Source: Synechococcus sp. LTW-R (GTDB taxonomy: Bacteria > Cyanobacteriota > Cyanobacteriia > PCC-6307 > Cyanobiaceae). From it: a stretch of DNA of 64,000 bases. The notes below the pieces were generated by a model, which did not search any database, was not told where the DNA came from, and was given only the letters and a program-made list of their open reading frames with translations. The position numbers were made by a program, and so were the translations under genes. Of this stretch, positions 60,393 to 64,000 are shown piece by piece. How positions within the stretch are numbered: position 1 is the first letter of the stretch; the number at the start of each line of letters is the position of its first letter. The stretch lies in contig NZ_CP059060.1 in NCBI RefSeq assembly GCF_014217875.1, positions 496,001 through 560,000 of the forward strand, written 5' to 3'.

Positions 60393-62831
60393 TTGCGTCC
60401 TCTGCAACAGGCCTTGCAGCTCGAGGCTGACCGCGGTTTTGAGGATTTGCTGGGGCGCAAGGAGCGCTTTAGTGCGTTTCTCCATCGGGCTTTGGCGACC
60501 CCACCGGAGGAGCTGGATGTTCAGCGCTTTTCCGGTCTCCGGGAGTTGTCCAGCGATTTTTCCCGCTACGGGGAGTTGAGCCAGTCCCGCCGCCAGAGCT
60601 TGGTTCGCCGCAGTCGGCAGTACCTCTTCGAACTCCAGCGGGCTGTTCAGCCGGTCCAGCCTGTTGCCCCTCCCCGCCTTCGGGTCGTGCCGGCGCCCCC
60701 CACGGGCAGCACCGCGGCTGCCCAGGTCATCCGCCCAGAGACTCCATTGAGTGAGGTCCGCGGGGTGGGCCCCAAAAGCGCAACGCGGCTCGCATCCCTG
60801 GACCTCTGGCTGGCCCGGGACCTGGTGCGCTACTACCCGCGGGACTACCTCGATTACGCCAATTTGGTCCGCATTGCGGGCCTCGAGCCAGGCAAGACCG
60901 CCACCATCGTCGCGACGGTTCGCCGAAGCCACAGCTTCACCAGCCCCCGCAACCCCAACCTCTCAATCCTGGAGTTGCATCTGGCCGATGTCACGGGCCG
61001 CATTCGCGTCTCCAAATTCTTTGCGGGCAAACGCTTCAGTTCGCCCGCCTGGCTGAAGGCCCAGCAGCGCAATTACCCCGTGGGTGCTTCCGTGGCTATC
61101 AGCGGCCTGGTCAAGGAGACCCCCTATGGCCCGGCTTTTCAGGACCCTTTAATGGAGGTGCTCGAGAGCCCGTCGGCAACGGTCCGCAGTGAGCAGATTG
61201 GACGCTTGCTTCCGGTTTACGGCCTGACGGAGGGCTTAACGGCCGACCGGCTTCGAAACCTGATGCGCCCCGTGGTGGCGGCCGCGCGCCATTGGGGGGA
61301 TCCCCTGCCTGCGGCGATCCAGGCCCGTGAAGGACTGGTGACGCTGCCGGATGCCCTGCTCCAGATCCACGGCCCCAGCAACCAGGTGAGCTTGAGTGCG
61401 GCCCGCCATCGCTTGGTCTTTGACGAGTTCCTCCTGCTGCAGCTCGGGCTGCTGCAACGGCGCCGCCAGCTGACCAATCGCCCGGCCCCCGCGTTGGCGG
61501 TGGAGGGTGACGCGTTGCTGCACGCCTTCCTCGAGCTGTTGCCCTTTCCCCTGACGGGGGCCCAACAGCGTGTCCTGGTGGAGATCCGCGCCGACCTCTG
61601 CCGCGATCAACCCATGGCCCGTTTGGTGCAAGGCGATGTCGGCAGTGGCAAGACCGTGGTGGCCATCGCCGCGCTGCTCACTGCTATTGATTCCGGCTGC
61701 CAGGGGGCCCTGATGGCCCCCACTGAGGTCCTCGCGGAACAGCACTACCGCAAGCTCTGCGAGTGGCTGCCGCAGTTGCATGTCACCTGCGCCCTGTTGA
61801 CCGGTTCAACACCGCTGCGCCGGCGCCGTGAACTTCTGTCGGATTTGGCCAACGGCAGCTTGAAGATGTTAGTGGGCACCCATGCGCTCTTGGAGGACCC
61901 GGTTCAGTTTCAGCGGTTGGGTCTGGTGGTGGTCGACGAGCAACATCGCTTTGGCGTCCATCAGCGCAACCGACTGCTCGACAAGGGACTGCAGCCCCAT
62001 CTGTTGACGATGACGGCCACGCCGATCCCCAGGACCTTGGCCCTGTCGATTCACGGTGACCTGGAGGTCAGCCAGATCGATGAATTGCCGCCCGGGCGTA
62101 CACCGATTCGCACGAGCCTCCTGGCTGCTGCCGATCGGGATGAGGCCTACAGCTTGATTCGTGAGCAGGTGGCCCTGGGCCAACGGGCCTATGTCGTTCT
62201 GCCCCTGGTGGAGGAATCGGAGAAGCTTGATCTGCGCTCTGCCGTTGATGTCCATCAGCAGCTCAGCGAGCAGGTCTTCCCCAACCTTCAAGTCGGATTG
62301 CTGCATGGCCGCATGCCCAGTGCGGAGAAGCAAGCGGCGATTACGGCCTTTGCCAGTGGCGAGACCCAGGTGCTGGTCAGCACCACCGTGGTTGAGGTGG
62401 GTGTGGATGTGCCGGAGGCCAGTGTGATGGTGATTGACCACGCCGATCGCTTTGGACTGGCCCAGCTGCACCAATTGCGGGGGCGGGTTGGCCGGGGCGC
62501 GGCAGCGTCCTACTGCCTGCTGGTGAATGACAGTCGCAATGCCCTAGCCCGTCAGCGATTGGAAGTGTTGGTGCGCTCGAACGATGGGTTCGAAATTGCT
62601 GAGATGGACCTGCGCTTGCGCGGCCCTGGTCAAGTCCTGGGCACGCGCCAGAGCGGCTTACCCGATCTGGCCCTCGCCAGCTTGACCGACGATGGCGAGG
62701 TGCTTGAGCAGGCCCGCCGGGTCGCGCAGGAGATCGTCTCGGTGGACCCGGATCTGGAGGACCATCCCGGTCTTGCCAAAGTGCTGAACGACCAGCGACA
62801 CCGGGTCGCCCAAGCCGCCCGTTTGAACTGA
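60393..62831 (+). CDS. recG: ATP-dependent DNA helicase RecG
   Basis: Remodels stalled replication forks and recombination intermediates. 812 residues from TTG 60393. The N-terminal part has an extra helical region typical of cyanobacteria, then the wedge/OB domain (TPLSEVRGVGPKSATRL, IVATVRRSHSF). The helicase motifs are I GDVGSGKTVVA, II VVDEQHRFG, III MTATPIPRTLAL and VI HQLRGRVGRG. The start is uncertain: GTG 60327 would overlap the upstream gene by 52 bases. The longest frame (60225) adds only low-complexity sequence. Confidence 0.93.
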   Translation: MRPLQQALQLEADRGFEDLLGRKERFSAFLHRALATPPEELDVQRFSGLRELSSDFSRYGELSQSRRQSLVRRSRQYLFELQRAVQPVQPVAPPRLRVVPAPPTGSTAAAQVIRPETPLSEVRGVGPKSATRLASLDLWLARDLVRYYPRDYLDYANLVRIAGLEPGKTATIVATVRRSHSFTSPRNPNLSILELHLADVTGRIRVSKFFAGKRFSSPAWLKAQQRNYPVGASVAISGLVKETPYGPAFQDPLMEVLESPSATVRSEQIGRLLPVYGLTEGLTADRLRNLMRPVVAAARHWGDPLPAAIQAREGLVTLPDALLQIHGPSNQVSLSAARHRLVFDEFLLLQLGLLQRRRQLTNRPAPALAVEGDALLHAFLELLPFPLTGAQQRVLVEIRADLCRDQPMARLVQGDVGSGKTVVAIAALLTAIDSGCQGALMAPTEVLAEQHYRKLCEWLPQLHVTCALLTGSTPLRRRRELLSDLANGSLKMLVGTHALLEDPVQFQRLGLVVVDEQHRFGVHQRNRLLDKGLQPHLLTMTATPIPRTLALSIHGDLEVSQIDELPPGRTPIRTSLLAAADRDEAYSLIREQVALGQRAYVVLPLVEESEKLDLRSAVDVHQQLSEQVFPNLQVGLLHGRMPSAEKQAAITAFASGETQVLVSTTVVEVGVDVPEASVMVIDHADRFGLAQLHQLRGRVGRGAAASYCLLVNDSRNALARQRLEVLVRSNDGFEIAEMDLRLRGPGQVLGTRQSGLPDLALASLTDDGEVLEQARRVAQEIVSVDPDLEDHPGLAKVLNDQRHRVAQAARLN

Positions 62832-63553
62832 TGCCCCAACGGCCTTGGAGTGCGATTCCCATCAGCGATTGCGCTGAGTTGCTCGAGCCTTTGCCCGAGG
62901 CCTTCTTCCGCATCGAGCCCCATCCCTACGCCGCCGTTGGTGCTCCCTATGGCGCGGGTGCCTCGCCCTTTCGCTTGCGCCGTGGTGTGATCCAGCGTCT
63001 CCTGCAGGCTCAAGAGACGCTGCAGGCCCAAGGCCTTGGCTACCGACTGGCGATCTTTGATGCCTGGCGCCCGATCGCCGTACAGCGCTTCATGGTCGAC
63101 TACACCATCCGCGTGGAGTGCGAAGCGAGGGGATTCGATCTCGATCAGGATCTCCCCGAAGTCCGTTCAGTGATTGAAGAGGTCGGACGCTTTTGGGCTC
63201 CACCCAGCTTGGACCCGATGACCCCACCACCCCACAGCACGGGCGGAGCCGTCGACCTGACTTTGCTGGATCGCTCTCAACAGCTCGTCGATATGGGCTC
63301 GGAGATCGATGCCATTGGAGTGGTCTCAGAACCCAACCACTACCTCGCGGTCGCCAAGACCGCTCAGCACGGCACGGACCGTGAGCGGGCATTGGAGTGG
63401 CACCAGCGGCGCAGCCTGCTGGCCGATGCCATGGGGGCAGCGGGATTTGCGCAGCACCCCAACGAGTGGTGGCACTTCAGCTATGGCGATCAGCTGTGGG
63501 CCTGGCGCAGCGGCCAGTCCCAGGCGGTCTATGGCCGCTCCTTAGATGGCTGA
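62831..63553 (+). CDS. D-Ala-D-Ala dipeptidase, VanX/M15 type
   Basis: 240 residues. Zinc-peptidase motifs of M15: [15 protein letters not shown], the SxGxAxD-like site in [16 protein letters not shown] with zinc His and Asp, and the [15 protein letters not shown]-terminal Glu/His pair. The enzyme probably recycles D-Ala-D-Ala or related peptides from cell-wall turnover. The ATG overlaps the recG stop (TGATG). No vancomycin-resistance genes are nearby, so a resistance role is unlikely. Its stop overlaps the convergent sir gene by 12 bases. Confidence 0.9.
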   Translation: MPQRPWSAIPISDCAELLEPLPEAFFRIEPHPYAAVGAPYGAGASPFRLRRGVIQRLLQAQETLQAQGLGYRLAIFDAWRPIAVQRFMVDYTIRVECEARGFDLDQDLPEVRSVIEEVGRFWAPPSLDPMTPPPHSTGGAVDLTLLDRSQQLVDMGSEIDAIGVVSEPNHYLAVAKTAQHGTDRERALEWHQRRSLLADAMGAAGFAQHPNEWWHFSYGDQLWAWRSGQSQAVYGRSLDG

Positions 63554-64000
63554 ATTGACTAGCTCTTTGACCGATTCGCGGCCGAGCTTGGCGACGTAGT
63601 CACCAAAGCTGCGGCGACCACCGGCCGCTTTCCAACCCTTGAGGAGCGGTTCGATCGTGCTCTCAAGCTTGTCCAGGGGCATGCGCTCGAGGTAAGGCTC
63701 TGCCAGGCGGCTGAGGTTTGGGGTTCCCCCCAGCCACAGTTGGTACTGATTGACGCCATCCCCGACCAGCCCCAGCTCCGCCATGTAGGGGCGGGCACAA
63801 CCATTCGGGCAGCCGGTCATGCGCACCAGGATTGATTTCTCAATCTCAAGGCGTCGCAGCTGTGCATCGAGACGCTCCAACACCTCCGGAAGGATGCGTT
63901 CGGCTTCGGTGACCGCGAGACCGCACAGGGGCAACGCCGGACAGGCAATGGCATGGCGGGCCAGCAGATCTGGAGCATCGGGGGTGTCAACGCCAAGGCT
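63542..64000 (-). CDS. sir: ferredoxin-sulfite reductase, C-terminal part (partial)
   Basis: About 152 codons of the 3' end; the gene continues past the window. The iron-sulfur/siroheme ligands are visible: Cys-x5-Cys in [12 protein letters not shown] and Cys-x3-Cys in [18 protein letters not shown]. The layout ([17 protein letters not shown], then a GDYVAKLG end) fits plant-type ferredoxin-dependent sulfite reductase, which makes sulfide for cysteine synthesis. Nitrite reductase shares the ligands, but the C-terminal sequence favours sulfite reductase. Confidence 0.85.
   Translation of the reverse strand, partial: SLGVDTPDAPDLLARHAIACPALPLCGLAVTEAERILPEVLERLDAQLRRLEIEKSILVRMTGCPNGCARPYMAELGLVGDGVNQYQLWLGGTPNLSRLAEPYLERMPLDKLESTIEPLLKGWKAAGGRRSFGDYVAKLGRESVKELVNSAI

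Noticed and set aside
62831-63553. A vancomycin-resistance VanX
   Set aside because: The fold is shared, but there are no vanH, vanA or regulator genes around it; a housekeeping cell-wall dipeptidase is the simpler reading.
1-64000. CRISPR arrays, insertion sequences, prophage or integrated elements
   Set aside because: No spaced direct repeats, transposase, integrase or attachment-like duplications were seen; gene content and composition look uniform throughout.

Overview
The window is a gene-dense piece of a cyanobacterial chromosome, most likely from the picocyanobacterial Synechococcus/Cyanobium lineage. The evidence is a phycobilisome core gene (apcF), phycocyanobilin:ferredoxin oxidoreductase (pcyA), photosystem II factors (psb28, a PAM68-like protein), a GUN4-domain protein, SipA, a type I glutamine synthetase, and many small proteins of types found only in cyanobacteria (DUF3288, DUF1816, DUF3082, DUF3148, DUF6439, DUF1350). 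The DNA is GC-rich (roughly 60-65% by eye). I saw only four HIP1 octamers, no insertion sequence, no prophage, no CRISPR array and no rRNA. The species cannot be fixed from the window.

Layout. 1-9.3 kb: end of a prenyl synthase-like gene, HAD phosphatase, acetyl-CoA synthetase, a DUF1350/PrxQ pair, an exonuclease, tRNA-Pro(GGG), a minus-strand run of small membrane genes with msrA, and an ABC exporter. 9.4-16.3 kb: DUF3288, trpD, carA, a STAS protein, Mini-RNase III, an RNA methyltransferase with a long Arg/Gly-rich N-terminus, DUF1816 and gatA. 16.4-24.9 kb: replication and repair (dnaE, ruvA, dnaG) with rpsO, PAM68 and a DMT exporter. 25-28 kb: an SOS cassette umuDC with a candidate LexA box, and a lumenal pentapeptide protein. 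28-34.4 kb: yraN, rsmA, ispE, DUF3082, pdhB, secD, secF and a small membrane gene. 34.4-41.3 kb: two tandem AI-2E-type permeases, psb28, mnmH, GUN4, an anti-sigma kinase, small orphan genes and a methyltransferase. 41.4-45.2 kb: a 76-codon gene, glnA, apcF and an aminotransferase. 45.1-52.7 kb: tadA, a PLP decarboxylase, a membrane GTPase, lspA, bioY, sipA and a two-subunit M16 peptidase. 52.8-56.3 kb: pcyA-devB-devC-devA. 56.4-64 kb: a tiny basic protein, a GT2 glycosyltransferase, rpsB-tsf, a hypothetical gene, recG, an M15 dipeptidase and the 3' end of sulfite reductase.

Most of the region is core housekeeping sequence. Many genes are translationally coupled by overlapping stop/start codons (TGATG, ATGA, GTGA, TAATG). 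No gene-free stretch exceeds 300 bases; the longest is the glnA-apcF intergenic region of about 240 bases, which holds a good NtcA-type promoter. The points most worth a second look are: a small gene of unknown function beside glnA with a perfect NtcA palindrome just upstream; a dnaE that keeps the split-intein insertion site but has no intein; the Arg/Gly-rich RNA methyltransferase; a probable non-AUG start on the STAS gene; the pcyA-devBCA coupling; and an umuDC SOS cassette. I did not find a convincing wholly new multi-gene system.
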